From: Nonomuraea deserti | GTDB lineage: Bacteria > Actinomycetota > Actinomycetes > Streptosporangiales > Streptosporangiaceae | Length of the DNA stretch: 64,000 bases | Reading direction: 5' to 3' | Assembly: GCF_004348685.1 (NCBI RefSeq) | Contig: NZ_SMKO01000021.1 | Span: forward strand, 1-64,000 | In this document: positions 48,054-57,678 of the stretch, in pieces | How the letters are laid out: each line of letters begins with the position of its first letter | How positions within the stretch are numbered: the first letter of the stretch is position 1 | Notes under the pieces: model-generated | Databases searched by the model: none | What the model saw: only the letters and a program-made list of their open reading frames with translations | What the model was told of the DNA's origin: nothing | Position numbers and translations under genes: made by a program

Positions 48054-48167
48054 CACGTCTTTCCGTTCACCTTCAGGCCGGCCCTAACGCCGGCTCTGCC
48101 GGGCTGCCCGTGTGCGCCCGGTTCTCCAGCGATTGAGGCCGCGCGTAATCGGCCTCGTGTCAGGTCT
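48046..48167 (+). promoter_or_regulatory. Structured attenuator-like 5' leader of DUF1062 gene
   Basis: AGACCTGACACG (48046-48057) pairs perfectly with CGTGTCAGGTCT (48156-48167), enclosing three hairpins: GCCGGC/GCCGGC (48077-48094), CCGGGC/GCCCGG (48099-48121) and GAGGCCG/CGGCCTC (48135-48156). The first arm holds the end of the 8-codon ORF and the second lies just before the ribosome site (AGAGAG) and ATG. Long-range pairing and the third hairpin share base 48156. The layout suits translational control by a ribosome paused on the small ORF. Confidence 0.6.
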
Positions 48168-48176
48168 AGAGAGTTC

Positions 48177-48737
48177 ATGTCTTCACAACCTCATACTGTG
48201 CTGCCCTGGGTCGTCCGTCGGACCAGGCTGCCTCTGCTGTCGTTGCGGTGCGTGGCCTGCCGGTCGGAGTCGGCCACCACCGGCGAGGGCAGGTTCCGCG
48301 TCAACGCCAACGCCAAGCTGCTGGACGTGTGGCTGCTGGTCCGCTGCGTGTCCTGCGATCGGACGAGCAAGCTCACCGTGCACGAGCGGGCGCCGGTCAG
48401 ATCCTTCGATCCGGCCGAGCTCGACGGCTACCACGCCAACGATCCGGAGCTGGTGGCCTCCAGGCTGCTGGATCCAGTGCTCGCCCGGCGCAACCGCGTC
48501 ACCCTGGACTGGAAGGGGGCCTGGCGGCTGGACGCCCCGTCGGCATGGCTCGACGAGGGGTGGCCGGTTCGGGTGGAGGTCGTCTTCGAGGATCCGGTGC
48601 CGGTGCGCCCGGACCGGCTCATCGCGCAGGGGCTCGGCCTCAGCAGGAACGAGGTGCTGCGCCGGATCAAGTGCGAGATTCCGCTCCGCCGGACGACGAG
48701 CGCCGGGTTCGCCTTCACCGTGATGGCCGGGCACTAG
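48177..48737 (+). CDS. DUF1062 zinc-ribbon protein
   Basis: 186 residues. Two CxxC pairs (Cys25/Cys28 and Cys57/Cys60) form a probable zinc ribbon. The rest includes GLGLSRNEVLRRIKCEIPL near the C-terminus, typical of DUF1062. The biochemical role is unknown. The preceding promoter and leader suggest induction by translation inhibitors, so a part in ribosome protection or antibiotic tolerance is a testable guess. ATG start follows AGAGAG. Confidence 0.82.
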   Translation: MSSQPHTVLPWVVRRTRLPLLSLRCVACRSESATTGEGRFRVNANAKLLDVWLLVRCVSCDRTSKLTVHERAPVRSFDPAELDGYHANDPELVASRLLDPVLARRNRVTLDWKGAWRLDAPSAWLDEGWPVRVEVVFEDPVPVRPDRLIAQGLGLSRNEVLRRIKCEIPLRRTTSAGFAFTVMAGH

Positions 48738-48832
48738 CGGGGTCGTGGCCGCGGCGCGCGATCCCCTCAGCCGGACCAGCTCATAAATCATGGCCGGCCG
48801 GCCTCCCAGACCGCCACCGGTAGGGTCCGGCG

Positions 48833-48869
48833 GCCGGGCCCTCGTGGGCGCCTTCCACGAGGGCCCGGC
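48833..48869. terminator. 15-bp stem hairpin between convergent genes
   Basis: GCCGGGCCCTCGTGG (48833-48847) pairs exactly with its complement (48855-48869) around a seven-base loop, midway between the convergent DUF1062 and phosphotransferase genes. The strongest hairpin terminator of the window by stem length, without U-tract. Confidence 0.7.
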
Positions 48870-48958
48870 GATCGCGCGGCACGGGCCACGGTCGCGATCC
48901 GGTGTGGTCCGGTCCGGCAGGAAGTGTCCGAGCCGGCTACGGCCTCGATGGCCCGCGA

Positions 48959-49810
48959 TCAGCCACGCTTGTCCAGTCCCTCGCGATCGAGCGCCGCCCG
49001 GATCTGGCTGAGCCACTCCGTGCCCAGCCGGCGCCCGTTCGGCAGCTGGTCGTCTCGATCCCAGCGCCACGTTGTGACCATCGCCAGCACGAGGGTCCGG
49101 CACTCGCGCAGCAGGTCCTGATCGACACCCGGATAGTGCTCACTGACGTCTTCGGGCGCATGGGCGAGGTCGAACTCGACGGGCCCACGGCAACACGTCT
49201 CAAGGTCGATGAACAGCAGCCCCTTCCTCGTGGTGAGCACGTTGCCCGGGTGCGGCTCGCCGTGCAGCAGTTGCTCGGCGCCGCCGCGCTCGCCGATCAC
49301 TCGTCTCAGGCGCCGTAACGTGTGGCTGAGCAGCTCCCGGTCCGCGTCGGCGAGCGCCGGAGTGTGCTCGCGGTTCGCCAGGAGTCGCTGAGCCTGCTCG
49401 ACGCGATCCGTGAAGTGCGGCGTCGGCATCTCGATCTTGCGCATGCCGGCATGCAGCCGCTCGAGCGCATGGGCGTAGCCGGCGGGCGAGATCTCCTGAA
49501 AGGTCACGGGCTCGTGGTAGGTCCACAGCGTGACCACGAAGCCGTCACGCTCGTGGACGCGTGGCTCCACTCGAGGCTCCAGAGCAGCCACAGGGCACCC
49601 GAACGCGGCGAGCCGCTGAGCAAGCTCGACTTCGAACCGCGCGACCTGATGCGCTGCAGGTGCCACCCTGGCCAGGACGTCACAAGGCAGTAGACGCAGG
49701 GTGAGCTTGTTCGAGTCGTGAAGAACGATCGCGTCGTCGGCCGCCAGGCCAAGTGATGAGGCCGTCGACATGGCCGCGGCCACCGCACGCGCGACCTCTG
49801 ACGCCTCCAT
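48959..49810 (-). CDS. Aminoglycoside phosphotransferase-family kinase
   Basis: 283 residues, APH/choline-kinase fold. Brenner-type motif HGEPHPGN at 183-190 has Glu185 at the catalytic Asp place, a variant seen in the family, and the metal motif is IDLET (Asp202, Glu204). The substrate may be an antibiotic or a metabolite; nothing decides. Its N-terminal lobe has AADDAIVLHDSNKLTLRLLP, short of the usual glycine-rich loop. Confidence 0.85.
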   Translation of the reverse strand: MEASEVARAVAAAMSTASSLGLAADDAIVLHDSNKLTLRLLPCDVLARVAPAAHQVARFEVELAQRLAAFGCPVAALEPRVEPRVHERDGFVVTLWTYHEPVTFQEISPAGYAHALERLHAGMRKIEMPTPHFTDRVEQAQRLLANREHTPALADADRELLSHTLRRLRRVIGERGGAEQLLHGEPHPGNVLTTRKGLLFIDLETCCRGPVEFDLAHAPEDVSEHYPGVDQDLLRECRTLVLAMVTTWRWDRDDQLPNGRRLGTEWLSQIRAALDREGLDKRG

Positions 49811-50154
49811 CGTCGCCTGGCTCCTCTCCGTCGATCGCTGCCGCGGTTCGCCCAGCGGAGCGACCCGCGCACCATACCAAGGCGTCGATGGCGGCCGCGT
49901 CGGCGCGACGCGGCCGCCCGCTCCGCGCCGGGCGGAGAAGCGCGCCAGTGAGGGGTCCGCTTCCGGCGGCCCGGTGCGGCGTCGGCAATGGCCGTCCGAT
50001 CGCTTGGACCGCCATGACGATGAGTTTTCGTTTCGCGATCGGTCACCAGCTGTGGCAGAGCAGCCTGCGGAAGGAAGGAGTGCCCGATGTCGAGCTCAAA
50101 GGTGAAGCTCATCGCGATCATCGTCCGTCGCTCCGGTGCGATGAGGTCGAAGCC
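49811..50154. other. Intergenic region, no convincing gene
   Basis: 344 bases between the phosphotransferase start and the frameshifted RibD/DHFR-like gene. A 28-codon frame (ATG 50087, MSSSKVKLIAIIVRRSGAMR) has a strong GGAAGGAG six bases upstream but runs into the next gene and shows no family character. No clear promoter was recognised. Confidence 0.5.
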
Positions 50155-50716
50155 ATGCCGATCTACTCGATGAGCGTCTCGGTGGACGGCTTCATCACCG
50201 ACCGCGAGGGCTCGTTCGGGTGGACGGCTCCTGACGAGGAGCAGTTTCGTTTCAGCATCGCCCAGATCCGCGAACTCGGCGGCTGTCTTTGCGGCCGCAG
50301 GCTCTACGAGACCATGCTGCCGTGGGAGACGGCCGTTGATGCGCTACCACGAGCTCGGGGCCGTGTTCGCCGACATCTGGTGCGCTATCCCGAAAGTCGT
50401 CTTCAGCCGCACGCTCGACAGCGTCCAGGGCAACGCCCGGCTCGCCTCGGCGTCGGTGGCCGAGGAGGTCGCCGCGGCGCTCGACGCGACCGCCAGGGAC
50501 GTCTCGATCGGTGGCGCCGGCCTGGCCGCGGCAGCGATCGAGCTCGGCCTCGTCGACGAGATGCGCATGTTCCGCAATCCGATCGTGGTCGGTGGCGGCA
50601 CGCCCTTCCTGCCGCCGGTCACCGAAGAGGTTCGGCTGGACCTGATCGAGACCAGGACGTTCGGCTCGCGCGTGATCTACGAGCGCTACGCGCGCGCCCG
50701 CGGCGACTCGGACTGA
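50155..50716 (+). pseudogene. Frameshifted RibD/DHFR-fold protein
   Basis: Starting at ATG 50155 the frame encodes MPIYSMSVSVDGFITDREGS and continues through CGRRLYETMLPWETA. Near 50335-50345 homology switches to the +1 frame (MRYHELGAVFADIWCAIPKV, then IGGAGLAAAAIELGLVDEMR and VIYERYARARGD), ending at 50716. Together the two frames make one normal RibD_C-type reductase of about 187 residues. A one-base insertion or two-base loss explains it; a sequencing error cannot be excluded. Third member of this family in the window. Confidence 0.8.
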
Positions 50717-50748
50717 CAGGACGCCGGCGTCGCCGGGGCCGGGAGCGG

Positions 50749-51147
50749 TCAAGGGCGCCGGCGGAGCTCTTCGTTGATGCGCATCGCCTCGGCGAGCTGG
50801 TCTTCCAGGATGATGATGCGGCAGGCCGCCTCCAACGCGGTGCCGGCGTCGACGAGTTCGCGGGCGCGGGCGGCCAGGCGCAGCTGGTAGCGGGAGAAGC
50901 GGCGGTGACCGCCCTCGCTGCGTAGCGGCTCGATCAGCTTGGCGGCGCCGAGACTGCGCAGGAAGGCCGGGGTGACGCCGAGGATCTCAGCGGCCCGGCC
51001 CATGCTGTAGGCGGGGTAGTCCTCGTCATCAAGCCGCTGCTCCGGACTGCCGGCCGAGGTGGCCGGCTCATCGGCCGGGTCGGCACCGGCAGGGCGGGAC
51101 GGCTCTCGCCTGGAGGCGGTGACCGACGCCTGATGTGTTTGATCCAT
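50749..51147 (-). CDS. MerR-type helix-turn-helix protein
   Basis: 132 residues. Residues 1-45 are low complexity. The MerR helix-turn-helix follows: YSMGRAAEILGVTPAFLRSL, then LIEPLRSEGGHRRFSRYQLR, then a short helix and ILEDQLAEAMRINEELRRR, which probably dimerises. No effector domain is present. Start ATG with AGGAAGG. A series of three hairpins upstream suggests leader control. The target genes are unknown. Confidence 0.85.
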   Translation of the reverse strand: MDQTHQASVTASRREPSRPAGADPADEPATSAGSPEQRLDDEDYPAYSMGRAAEILGVTPAFLRSLGAAKLIEPLRSEGGHRRFSRYQLRLAARARELVDAGTALEAACRIIILEDQLAEAMRINEELRRRP

Positions 51148-51170
51148 TCAACCTTCCTGAATGCGAACAG

Positions 51171-51276
51171 GGGCCCCGGCGCCATGATGCGCCGGGGCCC
51201 AGAGGTTTAACACCATCCACCGGCCCTGCTGGCCGGTTCACTTCTTCCGCACCAGCCGCCCGGGGCGGGGGTGCGG
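51171..51276 (-). promoter_or_regulatory. Three consecutive hairpins upstream of merR-type gene
   Basis: Reading toward the gene: CCGCACC with GGTGCGG (arms 51270-51276 and 51248-51254), ACCGGCC with GGCCGGT (arms 51231-51237 and 51219-51225), and a 12-bp perfect stem GGGCCCCGGCGC (arms 51189-51200 and 51171-51182, six-base loop), ending 24 bases before the ATG. None has a U-tract, so a folded 5' leader is as likely as a terminator. Confidence 0.5.
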
Positions 51277-51800
51277 GGATCGCGTAAGCGTGACCGTAGA
51301 CCACCATCCTGTTCGTGGAGCTGCGGTACCCGTGCGGCGACGTGCGGCCGGCGACGGGCGATCCTGATGGCGTTCAACACTCCTTTCCGGTTATCCGTGC
51401 CTCGACACCCCGAATGCTGGTGCCGACTTCGTGCGACGGCAGCGCGTCCACCGCCCCGGCCCTGTTACCACTGCACTGGCCGCGGCAGTCCGACCTTCTG
51501 CCCTTCTCCTCAAACCTGCTGTCCACGCTCGTCCGGGCAGTTCGTCGTGGTGCTCACTCTGCACTGCCCTCGTGGATCCGTCCTTTGCGATGTCACAAAC
51601 CTTATCCCCCACTCGCGCGAATGTCTACCGTGACGACTACAGATTTTCTTTCGCGCGCGAGAGAGGAACCATTCCCTAGCCGGTCAGGCACGCCGCAGGC
51701 GAGGCGACGTGGCCGTCAATCAGCAGCGGGCGATAGCGGGGCGAACGATGAGTGGTCACGATCGTCGTTCCTCTCCACGTCAAGCGTCAGGAGCCGGAGG
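51277..51800. other. Long non-coding stretch, no gene identified
   Basis: About 520 bases between the merR leader and the sulfatase stop. Frames of up to 80 codons exist on both strands but their codon use is not G/C-biased at third positions and none resembles a known family. Base composition is visibly lower in G+C at 51560-51680. It could hold a small RNA or decayed sequence. Confidence 0.45.
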
Positions 51801-53258
51801 TCAGGCCCCGGGGCGGTGCTCGTCCACCGCGCCGGCGAACAGCCGGTGCCGGGCGGCGCGGTCGCCGCCGGTGACCGCGCGCCGCTGCGGGGCGGCGGGG
51901 TCCAGATAGGTAGGCGGGGTCGCGTCGTACAGCGCCCACCGCGCGACGGCCTCGCGCACCCGCCGCAGCGCGTCGCCGTGCGCCGGGTCGTCGACGACGT
52001 TCGCCAGCTCGTGCGGATCGGCGTTCAGGTCGAAGAGGGCTTCCCCGGCGACGTCCGACCACAGCAGTTTGTACCGGTCGGTACGGGCCATTCCCGCGAT
52101 GCCGTGCCGGCGGTCCTCGGCGAAGACGCAGCCGTGCCCGGCGGCCGGATCGGCCAGGTCCTTGCCCGGCAACGGCGTCGCCGGAGACAGCCCGCAGGCG
52201 GAGAGGACCGTCGGGGCGATGTCGATCAGCGAGACCAGCGCGTCCGCGGCCTCGCCGGGCCGCTGCCGCCCGGGGAACTTGACCAGGAGCGGCACCTTCA
52301 CCACCGGGTCGTACATCGGCCCGTCCTTGAGCAGCAGGTGGTGGAAGCCGAGGTATTCACCGTGGTCGGCGGTGAAGACGATCAGGGTGTCGTCGTACAG
52401 CCCGCGCTGCCGCAGCAGGTCGAGCATGCGCCCGACCTCGTGGTCCAGGTGCGTGATGGTGGCGTAGTAGTGCGCCATCACCCGCAGCAGCCGCGGCAGG
52501 TCCAGCAGCTCGTAGTCGAAGTACTCCCGCCGGTGCCGCTGGTCGGCGGTCGGGATCGCCTCCGTCCAGCCGGGTAGCGGGGTCAGCGCCGCCGGATCGT
52601 AGGCCTCGTCCCAGCCGGCGGGCGGGTCGAACGGGTGGTGTGGCTTGACGAATGACACGTGCAGCAGCTGGCCACCGGCGTCGGACCAGCCCGCGAGCAC
52701 CCGTCGTGCCCGCTCGCCGATCCACGTGGTGGAGTGCCACTCCTCCGGCAGGTTCGACCGGCCGCTGCCGTACGTGTCCCAGTAGGACTGCGGGGCCAGC
52801 GCGCGGAACTCGCGCTCCTGGTCGACCAGGTCGGTCACCGGCGCCAGCCCGGCCGCCGCCAGCTCCCGGTGGTAGTCGTCGTCGTACCGGCCGGGCCCGT
52901 CCTGCTCGGCCAGCTCCAGATGGTCATAACCGACGTCGAGGTAGGTCGGCGTGAAGTGCATCTTGCCGACCGCGGCCGTCCGGTATCCGGCCCGGCGCAG
53001 CGCCCGGGGGAAGGTGTCGATGCCGGGGGCGAGGGTGCAGCGGTTCGTCCAGCCGCCGTGCTGGCGGACGTGCAGGCCGGACACCAGCGAATAGCGGGAG
53101 GGGGTGCAGACCGGGAAGGGGCAGTACGCGTTGCGGTAGCGCACGCCGTCCCCGGCGAGCCGGTCCAGGTGGGGGGTACGCACATCCAGGTTCCCTGCCA
53201 CGCCGAGGCAGTCCGCCCGGAACTGGTCGGCCTGGATGACCAGCACGTTCGTCGCCAT
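51801..53258 (-). CDS. Sulfatase (formylglycine type)
   Basis: 485 residues. The formylglycine motif CTPSR has Cys51, followed by SLVSG. Metal-binding residues are seen in VIQADQFRAD near the start and FTADHGEYLG in the middle. No signal peptide, so it probably acts in the cytoplasm on imported sulfate esters. ATG at 53258 shares its A with the stop of the aldolase gene. Needs a formylglycine-generating enzyme or anaerobic maturase, not in this window. Confidence 0.92.
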   Translation of the reverse strand: MATNVLVIQADQFRADCLGVAGNLDVRTPHLDRLAGDGVRYRNAYCPFPVCTPSRYSLVSGLHVRQHGGWTNRCTLAPGIDTFPRALRRAGYRTAAVGKMHFTPTYLDVGYDHLELAEQDGPGRYDDDYHRELAAAGLAPVTDLVDQEREFRALAPQSYWDTYGSGRSNLPEEWHSTTWIGERARRVLAGWSDAGGQLLHVSFVKPHHPFDPPAGWDEAYDPAALTPLPGWTEAIPTADQRHRREYFDYELLDLPRLLRVMAHYYATITHLDHEVGRMLDLLRQRGLYDDTLIVFTADHGEYLGFHHLLLKDGPMYDPVVKVPLLVKFPGRQRPGEAADALVSLIDIAPTVLSACGLSPATPLPGKDLADPAAGHGCVFAEDRRHGIAGMARTDRYKLLWSDVAGEALFDLNADPHELANVVDDPAHGDALRRVREAVARWALYDATPPTYLDPAAPQRRAVTGGDRAARHRLFAGAVDEHRPGA

Positions 53259-54190
53259 CAACGGCCCCGGCAGGCGAACCCGAGCCCGGTCACCTCGGCG
53301 CCCAGCGCGGCCACCTGCTCCGGGCCGGGTGACACCAGCGGCGGCCGGCAGCCTCCGCAGTCGACCCCGGACAGGGAGCCCAGCGCCTTGAAACCGGCCA
53401 GCTCGCCGCCGTGCCGCGCGGCCGCGTCGATGACCTGCTGCGCCAGCATCTGGCACTCTCGCGCCTCGGCCAGCTCGCCGCGCGCCGCGTGGTCGAGCAG
53501 CTGCCGGAACAGCGGACCGGCGAAGTTGTACACCGATCCGATCGCGGCCCGGGCCCCCCACTGCCACGCGGCGAGCACCAGCTTGGCGACGCCGACGAAG
53601 ACCTCGTGCCGCCCGCCGGCGAGGTGCAGGCACCGTTGCAGGTCGACCATGTCGTTGTGGGCGAACTTGACGCCGGCGAACGTCGGGATCCTCTCCCGGG
53701 CGGCCAGCAGCACGTCGCTGGCCCGCAGGCCGACCCCGGTCATCGAGGGGATGTGGTAGTAGGTGAACGGCAGGGCCGGTGCGGCGTCGGCGATGGCCGC
53801 GCAGGCGTCGACCAGCGCGTCCACCGTCTCCGGACGGTGGAAGTACGGCGCGACGGCGGAGATCGCCCGCGCTCCCGCCGACTCGGCGTGCGCGGCCAGC
53901 CGGCGCGCCTCGGTGAGGCTGGAGTGTCCCACGTGCACGATGACGTCCAGCCGGCCCGCCGCGACCTCGCACCACCGCTCGGCCAGCGCCATCCGCTCCG
54001 CGGTCGACAGGGACGCCCCCTCACCGGCGGTACCTCCGACGTACGCCGCCGCCGAACCCCACGCGACCAGGTCGTCCGCCTGCTTCGGCACCGTGTCGAG
54101 GTCGAGCTCACCGGTCTCGGTGAACGGGGTGAACACGGCGGTGAGCAGTGCCATGTCCGGTCCATCGGTGGAGTAGCGCAACCCGGTCAT
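53258..54190 (-). CDS. DHDPS/N-acetylneuraminate lyase-family aldolase
   Basis: 310 residues, TIM barrel. The Schiff-base Lys175 is in FAGVKFAHND, the catalytic Tyr145 in FTYYHIPSMTG and GGTAGEG is the carboxylate loop. The YYHIP and VKFAHND patterns are closer to N-acetylneuraminate lyases than to dihydrodipicolinate synthase. It would cleave a 2-keto-3-deoxy acid such as a sialic acid or related sugar acid to pyruvate and an aldehyde. Between the ABC lipoprotein and the sulfatase in one operon. Confidence 0.88.
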   Translation of the reverse strand: MTGLRYSTDGPDMALLTAVFTPFTETGELDLDTVPKQADDLVAWGSAAAYVGGTAGEGASLSTAERMALAERWCEVAAGRLDVIVHVGHSSLTEARRLAAHAESAGARAISAVAPYFHRPETVDALVDACAAIADAAPALPFTYYHIPSMTGVGLRASDVLLAARERIPTFAGVKFAHNDMVDLQRCLHLAGGRHEVFVGVAKLVLAAWQWGARAAIGSVYNFAGPLFRQLLDHAARGELAEARECQMLAQQVIDAAARHGGELAGFKALGSLSGVDCGGCRPPLVSPGPEQVAALGAEVTGLGFACRGR

Positions 54191-54208
54191 GCGGATCCTT
54201 TCTCGTTG

Positions 54209-54241
54209 CCTGCCGGCGGACGAGCTCTGCCCACCGGCAGG
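54209..54241 (-). terminator. Intercistronic hairpin after the lipoprotein gene
   Basis: CCTGCCGG (54234-54241 on the transcript side) pairs with its complement at 54209-54216. It lies directly after the substrate-binding-protein stop. Such hairpins protect the highly expressed lipoprotein message and reduce expression of downstream genes. Confidence 0.45.
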
Positions 54242-55792
54242 TCAGGCCTTGGTCTCGGTGAGGTTGACGAAGTCGCGGGCGTCCGTGACCAGGCCGGAGA
54301 CGCGCTTGTCCAGTGCGAACAGCGACGGCATGGTGGTGATGCCGATCGCCCACGCCTCCTCGACGAGGATGCGGTTCAGCGCGGCGTAGGCGGCCTTCTG
54401 CTCCTCCGGCTTGATGGCGGCGGCGGCCGCGTCGACCGCATCGACGTACGCGGGCGGCACCTTGCCGCCGAACGTGGTGTTCGCCTCGGTGGTCAGCATC
54501 TGCCGGCCCCGGGCGACCAGCGACGGGCTCTGCATGTTGTTGGGCTGCGCCGCGACGGTGCACTGCAGCTTGCTGGCGAACAGCGCCTCAAGGTACGCCG
54601 CCTCCTCCTGCGGGGCGATCTCCAGCTCGAACCCGATCTTCTTCAGGTCCGCCTGGATGATCTCCAGCGTCGAGACGGCCGGGGTGCCCGAGGTCACGCC
54701 CGCGACGGCCTTGCGGGCGCCGCCCGACTGCTCCAGCAGCGCCGCGGCCGCGTCCAGGTCGAACCCGTGCGAGTCGAGGTACGCCGGGTCGAACGCGGGC
54801 GAGGACGGCATGAAAGCCGTGTACACCGGGTCGCCGATGCCGAAGTTGACCTGCTTGAGGACGCGTTCCCGGTCGATCGCCCGCGCCAGCGCCTGCCGCA
54901 GGAGCTTGTTGTCGAAGGGCGGGATGAGGGCGTTCATGAAGAACAGCGACATCCGGCCGTTGCCCTCCACCAGGGAGAACCGGTCCCGCAGCCGGTCCGC
55001 GTGCCGGAAGGCGATGTAGGCGGCGCCGTCGACGGACCCCGACTCCAGCGCGGCGACCAGCGCGTCCTCGTCGGTGAAGAACCGGTACTCCACCTCGTCC
55101 AGGAACGGCTTGCCTGCGTCGTAGAAGTCGGGGTTCTTCTTCAGCACCAGGCGCTGGTTGCGCTGGAACTCCGCGAGCCGGAACGGGCCGGAGCCGGCCG
55201 GCTCGTGCTCCAGCTTCGCCGGGGTGTTACCGGCCGCCGTGACCAGCGGGAAGGCGAACATCCAGTCGAGCACGAGCGGCTCGGGCGCGGGCTGCTTGAA
55301 GTTCAGGCGCACGGTCCGGTCGTCGACCGCGGTCGCCGAGGCGATGAAGCTGGTCGGCTGGGCGAGGGTGAACCCGGCGTCCGGGTCCTGCGCCCGCTTG
55401 ACCCCGGTGACGACGTCGCCGGCGGTCACCGGCGCCCCGGAGTGGTACTTCGCCTCCCGCAGGGTGATGACGACCGACTTGTGATCGGAGGCGAACTCCC
55501 ACTTCTCGGCCCCTGCCGGGATGGCCTTGTAGGTGCCGTCGGACGGGTAGTCGATCAGGTACGTGTAGAAGGAGTGGATGTGGATGTCGGTGTTCGTGAG
55601 GTACGGATCGAACTGCATGATCTTCGTCGTGCCGAGCGTGATCTTGCCGGCCGTGCCGCCCCCGCTCTCTCCGCTGTCAGAGCCGCAGGCGCTGAGCAGT
55701 GGCGCGCCGGCGATCGCGCCGGCCGCGAGGAACCCGGTCCGCAGCAGCGTACGGCGGGCGATGAGGCGGGACTGAATCGGGGAAATGGTCAT
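54242..55792 (-). CDS. ABC transporter substrate-binding lipoprotein (family 5)
   Basis: 516 residues. A twin-Arg-like n-region (ARRTLLRTGF) and hydrophobic core lead to lipobox LLSACG, so Tat-exported or Sec-exported lipoprotein. The rest is an oligopeptide/nickel/opine-type (SBP_bac_5) binding protein, with TDIHIHSFYTYLIDY near the start and GAPVTAGDVVTGVKRAQDPDAG as family landmarks. The ligand in this context may be a sulfated sugar or peptide. ATG 55792 is chosen because the signal sequence begins there. Confidence 0.92.
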   Translation of the reverse strand: MTISPIQSRLIARRTLLRTGFLAAGAIAGAPLLSACGSDSGESGGGTAGKITLGTTKIMQFDPYLTNTDIHIHSFYTYLIDYPSDGTYKAIPAGAEKWEFASDHKSVVITLREAKYHSGAPVTAGDVVTGVKRAQDPDAGFTLAQPTSFIASATAVDDRTVRLNFKQPAPEPLVLDWMFAFPLVTAAGNTPAKLEHEPAGSGPFRLAEFQRNQRLVLKKNPDFYDAGKPFLDEVEYRFFTDEDALVAALESGSVDGAAYIAFRHADRLRDRFSLVEGNGRMSLFFMNALIPPFDNKLLRQALARAIDRERVLKQVNFGIGDPVYTAFMPSSPAFDPAYLDSHGFDLDAAAALLEQSGGARKAVAGVTSGTPAVSTLEIIQADLKKIGFELEIAPQEEAAYLEALFASKLQCTVAAQPNNMQSPSLVARGRQMLTTEANTTFGGKVPPAYVDAVDAAAAAIKPEEQKAAYAALNRILVEEAWAIGITTMPSLFALDKRVSGLVTDARDFVNLTETKA

Positions 55793-55827
55793 GGTGTTGC
55801 CGCCTGAGGGGTGAGATGGGGTGGATC

Positions 55828-56775
<948 letters not shown>

Positions 56776-57678
56776 CTAGACCGCACCTCCGGTAGTGATG
56801 CGCGTCGCCACGTTCGGGCCGCCGCCGCTCACCGCGAGCTGCAGGCCGCGCCCGATCCTGTCGAGGCACAACACCGTGGCGACCAGGCAGAGCCCGGGGA
56901 ACAGCCCGTAGCTCGGGCTCTGATAGAGGTACGAGCGGGCGTCCTGGAGCATGCCGCCCCAGGACGGCGCCGGCGGTGGGGTGCCCAGCCCGAGGAAGGT
57001 CAGGCCCGCCTCGACCACGACCGCCATCGACGCGGTGACGACGAGCTGGATGACGATCGGAGCGAGCACGTTCGGCAGCACCGTACGCACCATCGTGTCC
57101 GGCGTGCTCGCGCCCATCCCCCGGGCGGCCAGCACGAAGTCGCGGTCCCGGATGCCGAGCGTGGCCACCCGGGTGAGCCGGGCGAACTCCGGCACCGCGC
57201 CGATCCCGATCGCGAGGATCAGGTTGAGCCGGCCCGGGCCGAGCACCACGATGATGACCAGCGCGAGGAGGATCCCCGGCACCGCGAGCAGCAGGTCGAC
57301 CAGGCGCATCGCGACCGCGTCCACCCACCGCCCGAGGTAGCCGGCGAGCAGCCCCAGCGGCACCCCGATGCCCGCGCCGACCGCGGCGGCGCCGGCGGCG
57401 GCGATGAGGGAGGCGCGGGCGCCGTGGATCAGCCGGGACAGGATGTCGCGGCCGAGCTGGTCGGTGCCGAGCAGGTGCGCCCCAGATGGGCCGAGCAGGG
57501 GCTCGCCGTCCTGCGCGGCCGGGTCGAACGGGGCGATCAGCGGCGCGAACAGCGCGAGCGCGGCCAGTACCAGCAACCCGACCGCGCCGGCGACGGCCGA
57601 CCGGGACCTGATGAACCGGCGCAGCGACGCCAGCCGCCGCCGAGGCGCCGGCGCGGGAACGTCCGGGGCCGTGGTCAT
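56776..57678 (-). CDS. ABC transporter permease, DppC type
   Basis: 300 residues. A cytoplasmic N-terminus, then helices and the DppC-specific segment LLGTDQLGRDILSRLIHGAR. The EAA loop is DFVLAARGMGASTPDTMVRTVLPN. ATG overlaps the ATPase stop by four bases (ATGA). Confidence 0.93.
   Translation of the reverse strand: MTTAPDVPAPAPRRRLASLRRFIRSRSAVAGAVGLLVLAALALFAPLIAPFDPAAQDGEPLLGPSGAHLLGTDQLGRDILSRLIHGARASLIAAAGAAAVGAGIGVPLGLLAGYLGRWVDAVAMRLVDLLLAVPGILLALVIIVVLGPGRLNLILAIGIGAVPEFARLTRVATLGIRDRDFVLAARGMGASTPDTMVRTVLPNVLAPIVIQLVVTASMAVVVEAGLTFLGLGTPPPAPSWGGMLQDARSYLYQSPSYGLFPGLCLVATVLCLDRIGRGLQLAVSGGGPNVATRITTGGAV

Noticed and set aside
51391-51612. 73-codon minus-strand frame downstream of the sulfatase
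   Set aside because: Codon use lacks G/C bias at third positions and no homology is recognised.
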